From: Moraxellaceae bacterium
GTDB taxonomy: Bacteria; Pseudomonadota; Gammaproteobacteria; Pseudomonadales; Moraxellaceae
DNA: 64,000 bases
Assembly: GCA_030646295.1 (NCBI GenBank)
Contig: JAUSND010000002.1
Location: forward strand, 124,001-188,000
Direction of reading: 5' to 3'
Shown here piece after piece: positions 9,661 to 19,038 of the stretch. Within the stretch, counting starts at the first letter, position 1; the number at the start of each line of letters is the position of its first letter. The translations under genes were made by a program, and so were the position numbers. The notes beneath the pieces are model-generated. The model was not told the DNA's origin. It saw nothing but the letters and a program-made list of their open reading frames with translations, and did not search any database.

Positions 9661-11004
9661 ATGGACTCTGCTTTGCCTGCCGATCGCCGTCTGTTTATTG
9701 CCTTCTGCACCTTGCTGGTCTGGGCCCCGATTCCACTGGGCAGCAACAGGGTGTGGGCAATGCAGTTCCTGCAGCTGTGGCTGGCGCTGATCGCGGCAGG
9801 CCTTTGCTGGCAAATCGCCAATGGCCGCATTGGTTTGAGCACCGGCCTGCGCAAGTCGGTGTACCCCCTTGGCCTTCTCGCCGGCATTGCACTCTGGACA
9901 CTGGTTCAACTGCTGTCTGCCGGCATACAGGGCCTTGCCATCAACACGACCTCATCCGTTCTGGCACTGCAGAAAAGCCTGGCATATGTCCTTACCTTCT
10001 TCTGCGCCGCCCAACTGGTTTACTCCCGCGACCGGCTGGAAAAGACAGCACAGATCATTGTGCTGAGTGGCGTCATGCAAGCCGTTTACGCAGTGCTGGT
10101 CACTCTGGGGGGGCCGGGTTTTGATGTCCTGGGACTCAAGATCATCAGTCCGCTCAAGGACTCGACGACCGGGACCTTTGTAAACCGGAATCATCTGGCC
10201 GGCTATCTGGAAATGTGTCTTGCGGTTGGCATAGGGCTTCTGATCGCCGGCCTGAAACCATCCCGGAGTAACGCTGGTTGGCGCGAGCACAGCCGGCGCT
10301 TTCTGCGGGCGCTGCTGGAGGGAAAGGCACGGGTCAGGCTTTTTGTGGTCATCATGGTCATTGCGCTTGTCATGACTTATTCGCGCATGGGTAATGCTGC
10401 GTTCTTTGCCAGCATGGGAATCAGTGCACTGGCAGGCATTGTTATCTACCGGAAAGCATCACGCTCATTGATTGTGCTGTTTGCCAGCATGATAGTTATC
10501 GACCTTTTTATCGTGAGCACGTGGTTCGGGCTGGAAAAACTGGCAACCCGAATCGGGCAGACTCACCTTGGTGAAGAGGTTCGCCTTGATGTAAACACAA
10601 ACGCTTTGCAGTGGATCAGGGAGCATTGGCTGACCGGCAGTGGTGCTGGCAGCTTTGGCAGCCAATTTCCGGCATATCGCACAGCGGATGTCGGGCCGTT
10701 TTTCGATTTCGCCCACAATGACTACCTGCAGATACTCGGGGAATACGGCGTAATCGGTGCTGCCCTTTTTGCCCTGATGGCGCTGGTTTGCCTGTGGGCA
10801 GCTGTCCGCGCACAACTGACACGCCATGACCAGCTGCTCCGCGGAATGGCATTTGCAGCGATGATGGGGATAATCAGCCTGCTGATCCATGCCAGTGTCG
10901 ACTTTAATCACTATATTCCTGCAAATGCCATGCTGTTCACGTTGCTCTGCGCATTTGCCTGGATAGCACTGCACATGGACTCGGCGCAGAAGCAGCGTCA
11001 CTGA
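9661..11004 (+). CDS. O-antigen ligase-family membrane protein
   Basis: This 447-residue polytopic inner-membrane protein has about ten hydrophobic segments. The C-terminal half carries the hallmark of the Wzy/O-antigen ligase (RfaL/WaaL) superfamily: HNDYLQILGEYGVIGAALF, plus STTGTFVNRNHLAGYLEM in the middle. Members ligate or polymerise glycans at the periplasmic face, or O-glycosylate pilins (PglL/TfpO). No glycosyltransferase or LPS genes are adjacent, so ligase, polymerase and protein O-glycosyltransferase cannot be separated here. Confidence 0.8.
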   Translation: MDSALPADRRLFIAFCTLLVWAPIPLGSNRVWAMQFLQLWLALIAAGLCWQIANGRIGLSTGLRKSVYPLGLLAGIALWTLVQLLSAGIQGLAINTTSSVLALQKSLAYVLTFFCAAQLVYSRDRLEKTAQIIVLSGVMQAVYAVLVTLGGPGFDVLGLKIISPLKDSTTGTFVNRNHLAGYLEMCLAVGIGLLIAGLKPSRSNAGWREHSRRFLRALLEGKARVRLFVVIMVIALVMTYSRMGNAAFFASMGISALAGIVIYRKASRSLIVLFASMIVIDLFIVSTWFGLEKLATRIGQTHLGEEVRLDVNTNALQWIREHWLTGSGAGSFGSQFPAYRTADVGPFFDFAHNDYLQILGEYGVIGAALFALMALVCLWAAVRAQLTRHDQLLRGMAFAAMMGIISLLIHASVDFNHYIPANAMLFTLLCAFAWIALHMDSAQKQRH

Positions 11005-11187
11005 CATCGACAGAAAACATCCGGGCGTTACCGCCATATCCACGCCGCAGCTGTAACTGCCCTGTGCAAAAATATACTTGCATCCGACACTGTTTGACGA
11101 GACCGTCATCCCAGTTCCCGGGCCCGGATGGGAACTTACGGAACAACCTGCGGCAGCTTGCAGCCTGATCATCCACTGGAGAAAATC

Positions 11188-11898
11188 ATGTCCACCCTCT
11201 CATTACGCCTGGCCACCGGCCTTCTGCTCGCCAGTACAGCACTCACCGCCATGGCTGAAACACCGGTCTATCAGCGTGTTGATTTTTCAACCGAAGTGGC
11301 CCGTGAAATTGCCAATGACCAGCTCAATGCCACGCTGAGCATTGAGTTGAGTGACAAGAACCCGGGGCGACTGGCGCAACAACTGACGCTCGCCATCAAC
11401 GATGCGCTGAAAAAATCTGCGGCCTACCCGACAGTCAAAGCCAGCAGTGGCAATCAGCAGTCATGGCCCATTTATGGCAGCACCATCACATCAAGCAACA
11501 AACTGGAGAGCTGGCGAGGTCGCTCCGAAATCCGCCTTGAGTCCAGGGACTTCAAGGCTGCTGGCGAGCTGATCGGCGTGCTTCAGGAAAAACTGCAACT
11601 GAATGGCATCAGTTTTTCAGTGGCCCCTGACACCCGCCAGAGGCTTGAAGACACCCTGACAACTGAAGCCATCGACAACTTCCGTACCCGTGCCGACACC
11701 ATTCGCAAGGCCTGGAACGCCAAGAGTTTCAAGCTTGTCCAGATGGGAATAGGTACAGCAGGAGGCAACATGCCGCAGCCTGTCATGATGCGAGCCTCCA
11801 AGGTCATGGATGCCGAATCCGCGCCTTCCCCCACATTTGCCGGAGGAGAAACACGCCTTACCATCAATGTATCAGGCAGTATCGAACTGCAACCCTGA
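11188..11898 (+). CDS. SIMPL (DUF541) domain periplasmic protein
   Basis: The 236-residue product starts MSTLSLRLATGLLLASTALTAMA, a clean signal peptide. The mature part reads like a SIMPL/DUF541 protein (related to YggE): FSTEVAREIANDQLNATLSIE, DTIRKAWNAKSFKLVQMGIG and the C-terminal LTINVSGSIEL. The role of the family is uncertain; oxidative-stress and outer-membrane links have been described for relatives. I start it at ATG 11188 because the upstream extension to 11128 would hide the signal peptide. Confidence 0.78.
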   Translation: MSTLSLRLATGLLLASTALTAMAETPVYQRVDFSTEVAREIANDQLNATLSIELSDKNPGRLAQQLTLAINDALKKSAAYPTVKASSGNQQSWPIYGSTITSSNKLESWRGRSEIRLESRDFKAAGELIGVLQEKLQLNGISFSVAPDTRQRLEDTLTTEAIDNFRTRADTIRKAWNAKSFKLVQMGIGTAGGNMPQPVMMRASKVMDAESAPSPTFAGGETRLTINVSGSIELQP

Positions 11899-11926
11899 TG
11901 CTCCCTGTCTGTTTGAGGAACCTCCC

Positions 11927-12772
11927 ATGAGCAAGCATAAGCGACAGGCATTTTTTGGTGGCAAGAAAGTCCTTATTACAGGGGCAGGCAGCGGGATTGG
12001 CAGAGCCACCACTCTGCAACTGGCCGAGCTGGGCGCCACGCTGATCATCAGCGACCTTAATCCCGAGGGGCTGGAGCAAACAGCCAGCGAAGCTCGCCGT
12101 CTCGGAGCCAGTGGCGTCGACACGCATATCGTGGATGTCGCCGACTGGGATGACATGCAGGCAATGGCCACCAAGGTCCTAAAGAAGCACGGTGCCCTCG
12201 ACATTCTGGTGAACAATGCCGGCGTCGGTATGGCTGGCGACTTCCTCAGCACCACCGTTGATGACTGGCAGTGGGTGCTGGGCATCAACGTGATGGGGGT
12301 CGTGCATGGCTGCAAACTGTTTGCACCCGCCATGGTTGCCAACGGACACGGACACATCATTAACCTGGCATCGGCCGCAGGTTACTACGCTGCACCGGAC
12401 ATGACCGCCTACTCGGCAAGCAAACACGCCGTCATGGGCCTTTCCGAGGCATTGCGGGCCGAAATGGCCGACAAGGGTGTCGGCGTCAGTGCGATTTGTC
12501 CTGGCGTGATCAACACCGGCATTGTGGCCAGCAGCCGCATGCGTGGGTCAACCGGGCAAGCACAGGAAAAGATTGTAGAGTTCTATCGCAAGCGCAATTA
12601 CGGCCCTGACCTGGTGGCAGATGCCATTCTGGGAGCGATTGAACATAATCGTGCTGTCGTCCCCGTCAGTCCGGAGGCATGGGTGCTTTATGGCGCCAAG
12701 CGCTTTACCCCAGGCGCACTGGACTTCGTCAGCCGCAGTCCGATGTTTCGCCGGTTCCGCCCGGGCAATTGA
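11927..12772 (+). CDS. Short-chain dehydrogenase/reductase
   Basis: A 281-residue classical SDR. Seen: cofactor motif TGAGSGIG (18-25), an acidic residue after beta-2 (SDLNPEG), suggesting NAD preference, NNAGVG near residue 96, catalytic Tyr/Lys in YSASK, and the PG motif ICPGVINT. Substrate is unknown. Start is ATG 11927 behind GAGGAA; it lies 28 bp after the SIMPL gene and is probably cotranscribed. A long in-frame extension to 11810 overlaps the preceding gene and is not credible. Confidence 0.9.
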   Translation: MSKHKRQAFFGGKKVLITGAGSGIGRATTLQLAELGATLIISDLNPEGLEQTASEARRLGASGVDTHIVDVADWDDMQAMATKVLKKHGALDILVNNAGVGMAGDFLSTTVDDWQWVLGINVMGVVHGCKLFAPAMVANGHGHIINLASAAGYYAAPDMTAYSASKHAVMGLSEALRAEMADKGVGVSAICPGVINTGIVASSRMRGSTGQAQEKIVEFYRKRNYGPDLVADAILGAIEHNRAVVPVSPEAWVLYGAKRFTPGALDFVSRSPMFRRFRPGN

Positions 12773-12783
12773 GCTCTTTGCAC

Positions 12784-12809
12784 AAAAAGCCGGCATCAGC
12801 CGGCTTTTT
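12784..12809. terminator. Bidirectional terminator between the SDR gene and pdxJ
   Basis: Perfect stem AAAAAGCCGGC / GCCGGCTTTTT with an ATCA loop. It is symmetric and lies between convergent genes, so it can serve both. Confidence 0.85.
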
Positions 12810-12826
12810 GTTAACTGACGACAAAA

Positions 12827-13591
12827 CTACGCCGGCTTTTGCAAGGCCAGTAACACCGCCTCCTGACGTGCCTGCTGCATAAGAGCCTTCATGTCACGCA
12901 CAGCCCCGGCCAGTCCGCTGAAAATGGCGCGTGCCACAATGGCGTGACCAATATTGAGCTCGTTAATGCCTGTCAGCGCCGCAACCGGCTGGGTGTTGTG
13001 ATAGTGCAGGCCATGCCCGGCATTGACCACCAGACGACCACTGGCATAGGTCACTGCATCACGAATGCGCGCAAACTCCAGCGCCTCCTGCTCCGGGCTT
13101 TCTGCCTCGGCATAAGCACCCGTATGAATCTCGATCGTTGGAGCGCCCGCACAGACGGCCGCATCAATCTGGGCCGCATCCGCATCGATGAACAGCGAGA
13201 CATCAATCCCTAGCCGGCCCAGGCGCTGGCAGGCAGACTGCACCTTTTCAAACTGCCCCACGACATCAAGCCCACCTTCCGTGGTGAGCTCCTCGCGCTT
13301 TTCCGGCACCAGACAGACATGGGCCGGCCGAAGTTCCTCGGCAAAGCGCAACATTTCCTCGGTCACCGCACACTCGAAGTTCATGCGCGTCTGCAGCACC
13401 TGAGCCATCAGCCGCAGGTCCCGGTCCTGGATATGTCGACGGTCCTCACGCAGATGCAGCGTAATACCATCCGCTCCCGCCTCCTCCGCCACCAGTGCGG
13501 CCTGTATCGGGTCGGGGTAGCGTGTACCACGGGCCTGCCGCAAGGTCGCCACATGATCGATATTGACGCCCAGCAAGATCGGACGGGACAT
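12827..13591 (-). CDS. pdxJ: Pyridoxine 5'-phosphate synthase
   Basis: This enzyme closes the ring of vitamin B6, condensing 1-deoxyxylulose 5-phosphate with 3-amino-2-oxopropyl phosphate. The 254-residue TIM-barrel protein begins with the family signature [17 protein letters not shown] and carries [32 protein letters not shown] and [12 protein letters not shown]. It is the last gene of the leftward lepA-lepB-rnc-era-recO-pdxJ block. Confidence 0.97.
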   Translation of the reverse strand: MSRPILLGVNIDHVATLRQARGTRYPDPIQAALVAEEAGADGITLHLREDRRHIQDRDLRLMAQVLQTRMNFECAVTEEMLRFAEELRPAHVCLVPEKREELTTEGGLDVVGQFEKVQSACQRLGRLGIDVSLFIDADAAQIDAAVCAGAPTIEIHTGAYAEAESPEQEALEFARIRDAVTYASGRLVVNAGHGLHYHNTQPVAALTGINELNIGHAIVARAIFSGLAGAVRDMKALMQQARQEAVLLALQKPA

Positions 13592-13608
13592 GAAGCTCTC
13601 CTAAAAAA

Positions 13609-14292
13609 TCAGCGCAAGGCCAGAAAAAGTTCCCGGCTCTTCAAAGGCTTGTTTCCGAGCAGCCGGGCCAGTGCCCGCCGGTGGACCAGCTTGAGCACCT
13701 GCAAACCCTCGGGAGACAGGGTCTCACTCGTGGCCAGCCCTAACAGCACCGCCCCGGGAAAGGCGGAGCCCCCCGGAGAGGCGCGCACAAAGCCACGCTC
13801 CGGATGAAAATCATAATGCGATCCTTCAACGATCATGCCGTCAGACCCGGCGTCATGCGTGAAATCAATGCCATAGCCGAGAACATCAAGCAGTTGCCTT
13901 TCAAAGTAGCGCAGTCGTGACTCAACGGCGGCCCCCTCAGCCAGTTCCCCCAGGATCTGGGCATAACCGGCAAACAACCCGTACTGGACTTCATCGCGCG
14001 GCAACAGGCGGTTCAGCAGCTCGTTAAGATAAAAACCACTGAAAAGCGCCGGGCCGGCAAGCATGAGTGCCGGCCCGGCCGGCTCGACCTGACGCAGGGT
14101 CTTCAGCTCGCCGCTGCCCTGCAGATCAACCAGCAAGGGCTGGAACAGCTGGGGAATGCTGCGTTTTGCTCGACGTCCCCCACGCCATATACCACCGACA
14201 CGCCCAGCCTCGGCAGTAAAAAGATCCACCAGCACACTGGTTTCGCGATAAGGGCGCGTGTGCAGGAAATATGCATGCAGCAATGCTGTCAT
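13609..14292 (-). CDS. recO: DNA repair protein RecO
   Basis: RecO is a RecFOR-pathway mediator that helps load RecA on SSB-coated DNA. The product has 227 residues (family about 230-240). The N-terminal OB-fold reads AYFLHTRPYRETSVLVDLFTAEAGRV and GGRRAKR; the helical C-terminus carries FYLNELLNRLL and the conserved RYFERQLLDVLGYG. The zinc-binding cysteines found in some homologues are not seen, as is usual for gammaproteobacteria. It lies between era and pdxJ. Confidence 0.94.
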   Translation of the reverse strand: MTALLHAYFLHTRPYRETSVLVDLFTAEAGRVGGIWRGGRRAKRSIPQLFQPLLVDLQGSGELKTLRQVEPAGPALMLAGPALFSGFYLNELLNRLLPRDEVQYGLFAGYAQILGELAEGAAVESRLRYFERQLLDVLGYGIDFTHDAGSDGMIVEGSHYDFHPERGFVRASPGGSAFPGAVLLGLATSETLSPEGLQVLKLVHRRALARLLGNKPLKSRELFLALR

Positions 14293-14305
14293 GCCGGCCT
14301 GCCCC

Positions 14306-15250
14306 TCAATCGTCGTAACCCAGACTTTTCAGGGCACGTTCGTCATCCGACCAGCCGCCCTTCACCTTGACCCAGAGCGTCAGCATGACCTTGCCCCCAA
14401 ACAGCTTCTCCATGTCCAGACGCGCATCGGTACCGATGCGCTTGAGACGCTGGCCGCCATCACCAATCACAATCGCCTTCTGCCCGTCACGCTCAACCAG
14501 TATCAGTGCACTGATCCGCTTGAGCTTGCCTTCCTGCTTGAACTCCTCGATTTCCACCGTGATTTCATAAGGGACTTCATCCCCCAACTGGCGCATGACC
14601 TTTTCGCGAATGGTCTCGGCCGCCAGAAACCGCGGGGAACGATCAGTAATCTGGTCTTCCCTGAAAAAAGGCGGTGAAAATGGCAGACGAGCCTCCACCA
14701 GCTCTTGCAGGCGATCCACGTTATGCCCCTTCAGGGCAGACAGCGGCACAACCTCGACAAAGCCATATTGTGCCACCAGTTCGTTAATGCGGGGCAGCAA
14801 CACGTCCTTGTCCTCAATGGTGTCGACCTTGTTGATGAGCAGCATCACCGGCACCGATACCGCCTTGATCTTTGCCATGACTAGCTCGTCATCAGGCGTC
14901 CACTTGAGCCCGTCAACCACAAACAGCACCAGATCAACATCACGCAACGCCGACGTCGCCGCACGGTTCATATAGCGGTTGATGGCCTTGCGCTCCTCAC
15001 CATGGATGCCAGGCGTATCAACATAAACCGTTTGGGACTTTTCCTTCGTCACGATACCCAGAATACGATGCCGCGTCGTCTGCGGCTTGCGCGAGGTAAT
15101 GCTGAGCTTCTGCCCGAGAATATGGTTCAGCAGTGTGGACTTGCCGACATTGGGACGCCCGACAATCGCCACATAGCCACAACGAAAATCGGCCGCTGTC
15201 TCGGCCGATTTTCCAAAGAAACTGCTGATGACGTTATCGTCATTACTCAT
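14306..15250 (-). CDS. era: GTPase Era
   Basis: Era is a 30S-assembly GTPase that binds the 3' end of 16S rRNA. The product has 314 residues. GTPase motifs are GRPNVGKST (G1), TTRH (G2), DTPG (G3) and NKVD (G4); the C-terminal KH domain follows ([24 protein letters not shown]). The start is ATG 15250 or 15253, inside the end of rnc, so translation is probably coupled. An extension to 15346 would lie wholly within rnc and is rejected. The N-terminus is about 13 residues longer than in E. coli Era. Confidence 0.96.
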   Translation of the reverse strand: MSNDDNVISSFFGKSAETAADFRCGYVAIVGRPNVGKSTLLNHILGQKLSITSRKPQTTRHRILGIVTKEKSQTVYVDTPGIHGEERKAINRYMNRAATSALRDVDLVLFVVDGLKWTPDDELVMAKIKAVSVPVMLLINKVDTIEDKDVLLPRINELVAQYGFVEVVPLSALKGHNVDRLQELVEARLPFSPPFFREDQITDRSPRFLAAETIREKVMRQLGDEVPYEITVEIEEFKQEGKLKRISALILVERDGQKAIVIGDGGQRLKRIGTDARLDMEKLFGGKVMLTLWVKVKGGWSDDERALKSLGYDD

Positions 15251-15950
15251 CATTGATACCCAGTAATTGAAGTGCCTTAGCGGCGGCATCCTGCTCGGCA
15301 TGACGCCGGGTGAGACCGCTACCCTCGGTGGGAGATTCCAGACCATGCACTTCGCAACAGACCTGAAAACTCTGGTTATGTGCCTCTCCCTCGACAGCCG
15401 TTACCGTATAGGCCGGGAGCGGCAAGCGTCTGGACTGCAGATACTCCTGCAGGCGACTTTTTGAATCCTTGATGATGGCTTCCTGGCCCGCGTCATCCAG
15501 CCGGCTGCCAAACCACGCCTCTATACGGCTGGCACACACAGTCATGTCGCCACAATCCTGATAAATTGCTCCCAGCAGGGCCTCGACCGTGTCAGCGAGA
15601 ATGGAGTCGCGCCGGTAGCCGCCACTCTTGAGTTCGCCCGGCCCCAGACGAAGATAATCACCCAGCTTGAGATCCCGGGCGACCGAGGCAAGCGTATCCT
15701 GCTTGACCAGTGAGGCACGCAAGCGGGAAAGGCGCCCCTCCTTTTCCTGGGGAAAGCGCTGAAAAAGAATGTCCGCAACAACAAAATTGAGAATGGCATC
15801 CCCCAGAAACTCGAGGCGCTCATTATTGCGGGAGCCGCTGACACTACGATGCGTCAGCGCCAGCTCCAGCCACGCAGAATCGTTGAACACATAACCAAGC
15901 GTCCTGAGCAGGCGCCTGCTCTCCTCACTCTTCTGCGTCGTCACTACCAT
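15243..15950 (-). CDS. rnc: Ribonuclease III
   Basis: This is the double-strand-specific endoribonuclease for rRNA and mRNA processing. The 235-residue product has the signature [13 protein letters not shown], the second acidic cluster [13 protein letters not shown], and a C-terminal dsRNA-binding domain ([11 protein letters not shown] ... [17 protein letters not shown]). I chose ATG 15950; the frame also opens at a TTG at 15971, deeper in the upstream gene. It overlaps the DUF4845 gene by 26 nt and era by about 8 nt. Confidence 0.96.
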   Translation of the reverse strand: MVVTTQKSEESRRLLRTLGYVFNDSAWLELALTHRSVSGSRNNERLEFLGDAILNFVVADILFQRFPQEKEGRLSRLRASLVKQDTLASVARDLKLGDYLRLGPGELKSGGYRRDSILADTVEALLGAIYQDCGDMTVCASRIEAWFGSRLDDAGQEAIIKDSKSRLQEYLQSRRLPLPAYTVTAVEGEAHNQSFQVCCEVHGLESPTEGSGLTRRHAEQDAAAKALQLLGINDE

Positions 15951-16299
15951 ACGTCTTCTGGAAGTGCGCAATCAGGTCAAGGTTACCGACCAGATTGCTG
16001 CGGGATTCGTAGTCAAGCTCTACCACAAGCGAGCCCCCATCCATGCTGTAATTGAAATCATCAACTGATTTGTCACGGATGTTGTTTATCTGGAAACGGT
16101 CAGAAAGGCCTCGCTTGAAGTCATCAATACTCCCTGTACGTCCCTCCCTGTAAAGGGCGCTGATAATCTTGTCGATCGTGTAATAGTCATAATAAGCAGG
16201 ACCGATAGCTGCTATCAGCTTGATGGCGCCACCAATGATCATGATGATGAACATCACGCCCACATAGGACATGCCAGACTGCCTGCGACGAGTTTGCAT
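15925..16299 (-). CDS. DUF4845 membrane protein
   Basis: A 124-residue protein with one N-terminal membrane segment (MSYVGVMFIIMIIGGAIKLIAAIG) preceded by a basic stretch, resembling a pseudopilin-type N-terminus. It matches DUF4845, a family found between lepB and rnc in Pseudomonas and relatives. Function is unknown. The start is ATG 16299 with GAGGAG upstream. Its 3' end overlaps rnc. Confidence 0.85.
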   Translation of the reverse strand: MQTRRRQSGMSYVGVMFIIMIIGGAIKLIAAIGPAYYDYYTIDKIISALYREGRTGSIDDFKRGLSDRFQINNIRDKSVDDFNYSMDGGSLVVELDYESRSNLVGNLDLIAHFQKTYGSDDAEE

Positions 16300-16338
16300 G
16301 AAGCAGCTCCTCAAGTATGAGTTATTATTATCAATGAC

Positions 16339-17094
16339 TCAGATGACCTTACCATTGCGACCAAACTCCGGCAAATTCCAGCCCGGCTTCTTGTGCATCC
16401 AGATGAAAAAAGCCTTGCCGACGATATAACGGTCCGGCACAAAGCCCCAAAACCGGCTGTCGCGGCTATTATCCCGGTTGTCACCCAGCATGAAATAGCT
16501 CCCCGCCGGGACGTCCCACTCACGCTCAGGACTCAGGGACTCACGACCGGCCTCGTGACGGATCATGTGCGAAACCGCCCCGTCCATCTCCCGGAAGTAG
16601 AGTTCCCATGATTCGGCATCCGGCAGCGCAACCTCTTCCCGGGACAGTTCCTTCCCGTTGACCCAGACGCGGCCAGCCTTGACCACGACACGGTCGCCAG
16701 GCACGCCGACCACCCGCTTGATGAAATTTATCCGCGGCTGTTCGGGATACTTGAATACCATGATGTCGCCACGCTCAGGCTTGGCAATCGGCACGATCTC
16801 GGTGCCGATCACAGGCAGGCGCAAACCATAGCTGAACTTGTTAACCAGAATATAGTCGCCAATCTGCAGCGTGGGTAACATTGATCCGGACGGGATGGTG
16901 AATGGCTCAACCAGGAAGGAACGCAATGCCCACACCACAAAGAGCACAGGGAAGAACGACTTGGCATACTCGACCGCCACTGGCTCTTTTGCTGCTGCTG
17001 CCCGATGACGCTTCAGCACCAGCGCATCCAGTGCCCAGACAAGACCCGCCACCAGAACAGCAACCGTCAGAATGAGTGCAAAATCCAGATCCAT
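16339..17094 (-). CDS. lepB: Signal peptidase I
   Basis: This membrane-bound protease removes signal peptides of exported proteins. The product has 251 residues with two N-terminal membrane segments. The catalytic serine lies in IPSGSMLPTLQIGD and the catalytic lysine in INFIKRVVGVPGD; box E is LGDNRDNSRDSRFWG. Start at ATG 17094 has GAGGGT upstream. It directly follows lepA, as in most gammaproteobacteria. Confidence 0.96.
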   Translation of the reverse strand: MDLDFALILTVAVLVAGLVWALDALVLKRHRAAAAKEPVAVEYAKSFFPVLFVVWALRSFLVEPFTIPSGSMLPTLQIGDYILVNKFSYGLRLPVIGTEIVPIAKPERGDIMVFKYPEQPRINFIKRVVGVPGDRVVVKAGRVWVNGKELSREEVALPDAESWELYFREMDGAVSHMIRHEAGRESLSPEREWDVPAGSYFMLGDNRDNSRDSRFWGFVPDRYIVGKAFFIWMHKKPGWNLPEFGRNGKVI

Positions 17095-17134
17095 ATAACC
17101 CTCGTAAAATGCTTGTTCGGCCGGAGCGATTTTT

Positions 17135-18937
17135 TTATTTATCGACCTTGAGCACAGCAAGGAAAGCTTCCTGTGGAATCTCCACACTGCCCACCTGCTT
17201 CATGCGCTTCTTGCCTTCCTTCTGCTTTTCCAGAAGCTTTCTTTTTCGACTGACATCGCCACCATAACACTTGGCAAGAACATCCTTGCGCATGGCCTTC
17301 ACTGTCTGGCGCGCGACCACCTGATTACCAATGGCTGCCTGAATGGCAACATCGAACATCTGGCGCGGAATCAGCTCTTTCATTTTCTCGGTAATGGCAT
17401 TACCACGATACCGCGCATTATCGACATGACAGATCATTGCCAGTGCATCAACACGCTCACCATTGATGAGGATATCGACACGCACCAGTTTTGCCGGCTC
17501 AAAACGACTGAACGCATAGTCCAGCGAGGCATAACCACGCGATGCCGATTTCAGGCGATCAAAGAAATCCAGCACCACTTCGCCCAGCGGAATATCATAG
17601 GTAACCGCCACCTGCTTGCCATGAAACAGCATGTTTTTCTGCACGCCACGGCGATCCTGGGCCAACTTGATCACATCGCCCAGATACTCTGGTGGTACCA
17701 GAATATGGCATTCGGCAATCGGTTCGCGGAACTCTTCCACAGAACCGATATCAGGCAACTTGGACGGGTTATCCACATGCACAACATCGCCGTTTTTCTT
17801 GACGATTTCATAAATCACTGTGGGTGCCGTCGTGAGGAGATCCAGATTGTATTCGCGCTCCAGACGCTCCTGCACAATCTCCATGTGCAGCATGCCCAGA
17901 AAGCCGCAACGAAAGCCGAACCCAAGTGCATCCGATGACTCCGGCTCATAAAACAGTGCCGAGTCATTCAGCTTCAGCTTGGCCAGCGCATCACGGAACG
18001 GCTCGTAATCGTCCGAGGTGATGGGAAACAGTCCGGCATACACCTGCGGCTTGACCTTCTTGAAACCGGGCAGCATGTCGACATTGGGCGTCGTGGATAG
18101 CGTGAGGGTGTCGCCGACCGGTGCGCCAAAAATATCCTTGATGCCGGCGATCACAAAACCGACCTCGCCAGCCTCAAGCGAACCGGTTTCGCTGTGCTTG
18201 GGCGTAAACACACCGACACTGGTCACCAGATGGGTCTGACCCGTGCTTTTCACCAGAATCTTGTCGCCTTTTTTCACGCGACCATTCTTGATTCGCACCA
18301 GCGACACCACACCCAGATAATTATCAAACCAGGAGTCGATGATCAGCGCCTGCAGTGGGGCATCCCGATCCCCCACCGGGCCAGGAATCCGCTCGACCAG
18401 GGCATCCAGCAACTCGGGCACACCCAGACCGGTTTTGGCTGACACCTGACAGGCATCGGTCGCATCCACGCCGATCACTTCCTCGATCTCGGCACACACC
18501 GCATCGGGATTGGCCTGCGGCAGGTCAATCTTGTTCAGCACGGGCATCACTTCCAGCCCCTGATCGAGTGCGGTGTAGCAATTGGCAACCGACTGCGCCT
18601 CCACGCCCTGCGCCGCATCCACTACCAGCAAGGCCCCTTCACAGGCCGCCAGCGAACGTGACACTTCATAGGAGAAGTCCACATGACCGGGGGTATCAAT
18701 GAAATTGAGCTGATAACGCTGCCCGTCTTTTCTGGACGTGTGGTACAGGGTGACCGAGTGCGCCTTGATGGTGATGCCCCGCTCACGCTCCAGATCCATG
18801 GAGTCCAGCACCTGGGCCTGCATCTCACGCAACTCCAGTCCGCCGCAAAGCTGAATGAAGCGGTCGGCCAGCGTGGACTTGCCATGGTCGATATGGGCAA
18901 TGATGGAGAAATTACGAATGAGCTTGATATCGGTCAC
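17135..18937 (-). CDS. lepA: Elongation factor 4 (LepA)
   Basis: LepA is a ribosome-associated translational GTPase. The product has 600 residues, the usual length. Motifs: AHIDHGKST (G1), RERGITIKA (G2), DTPGHVDF (G3) and NKIDL (G4). The LepA-specific C-terminal domain is present ([45 protein letters not shown]). It is the first gene of the lepA-to-pdxJ run and is preceded by mucD on the same strand. Confidence 0.97.
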   Translation of the reverse strand: MTDIKLIRNFSIIAHIDHGKSTLADRFIQLCGGLELREMQAQVLDSMDLERERGITIKAHSVTLYHTSRKDGQRYQLNFIDTPGHVDFSYEVSRSLAACEGALLVVDAAQGVEAQSVANCYTALDQGLEVMPVLNKIDLPQANPDAVCAEIEEVIGVDATDACQVSAKTGLGVPELLDALVERIPGPVGDRDAPLQALIIDSWFDNYLGVVSLVRIKNGRVKKGDKILVKSTGQTHLVTSVGVFTPKHSETGSLEAGEVGFVIAGIKDIFGAPVGDTLTLSTTPNVDMLPGFKKVKPQVYAGLFPITSDDYEPFRDALAKLKLNDSALFYEPESSDALGFGFRCGFLGMLHMEIVQERLEREYNLDLLTTAPTVIYEIVKKNGDVVHVDNPSKLPDIGSVEEFREPIAECHILVPPEYLGDVIKLAQDRRGVQKNMLFHGKQVAVTYDIPLGEVVLDFFDRLKSASRGYASLDYAFSRFEPAKLVRVDILINGERVDALAMICHVDNARYRGNAITEKMKELIPRQMFDVAIQAAIGNQVVARQTVKAMRKDVLAKCYGGDVSRKRKLLEKQKEGKKRMKQVGSVEIPQEAFLAVLKVDK

Positions 18938-18999
18938 GAGGGGCTACCACAGAGAGTGTCGCAAAGGCGCGGATTCTACCTGAGTCGGGGGCCCGCCCC

Positions 19000-19031
19000 A
19001 AAGAAAACGGGGCCAAAGCCCCGTTTTCTTT
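19000..19031 (-). terminator. Terminator between mucD and lepA
   Basis: Perfect 14-bp stem AAAGAAAACGGGGC / GCCCCGTTTTCTTT with a 4-nt loop. On the minus strand it lies just past the mucD stop and ends in TTTTCTTT. It should separate mucD from lepA. Confidence 0.75.
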
Positions 19032-19038
19032 TGTTCAC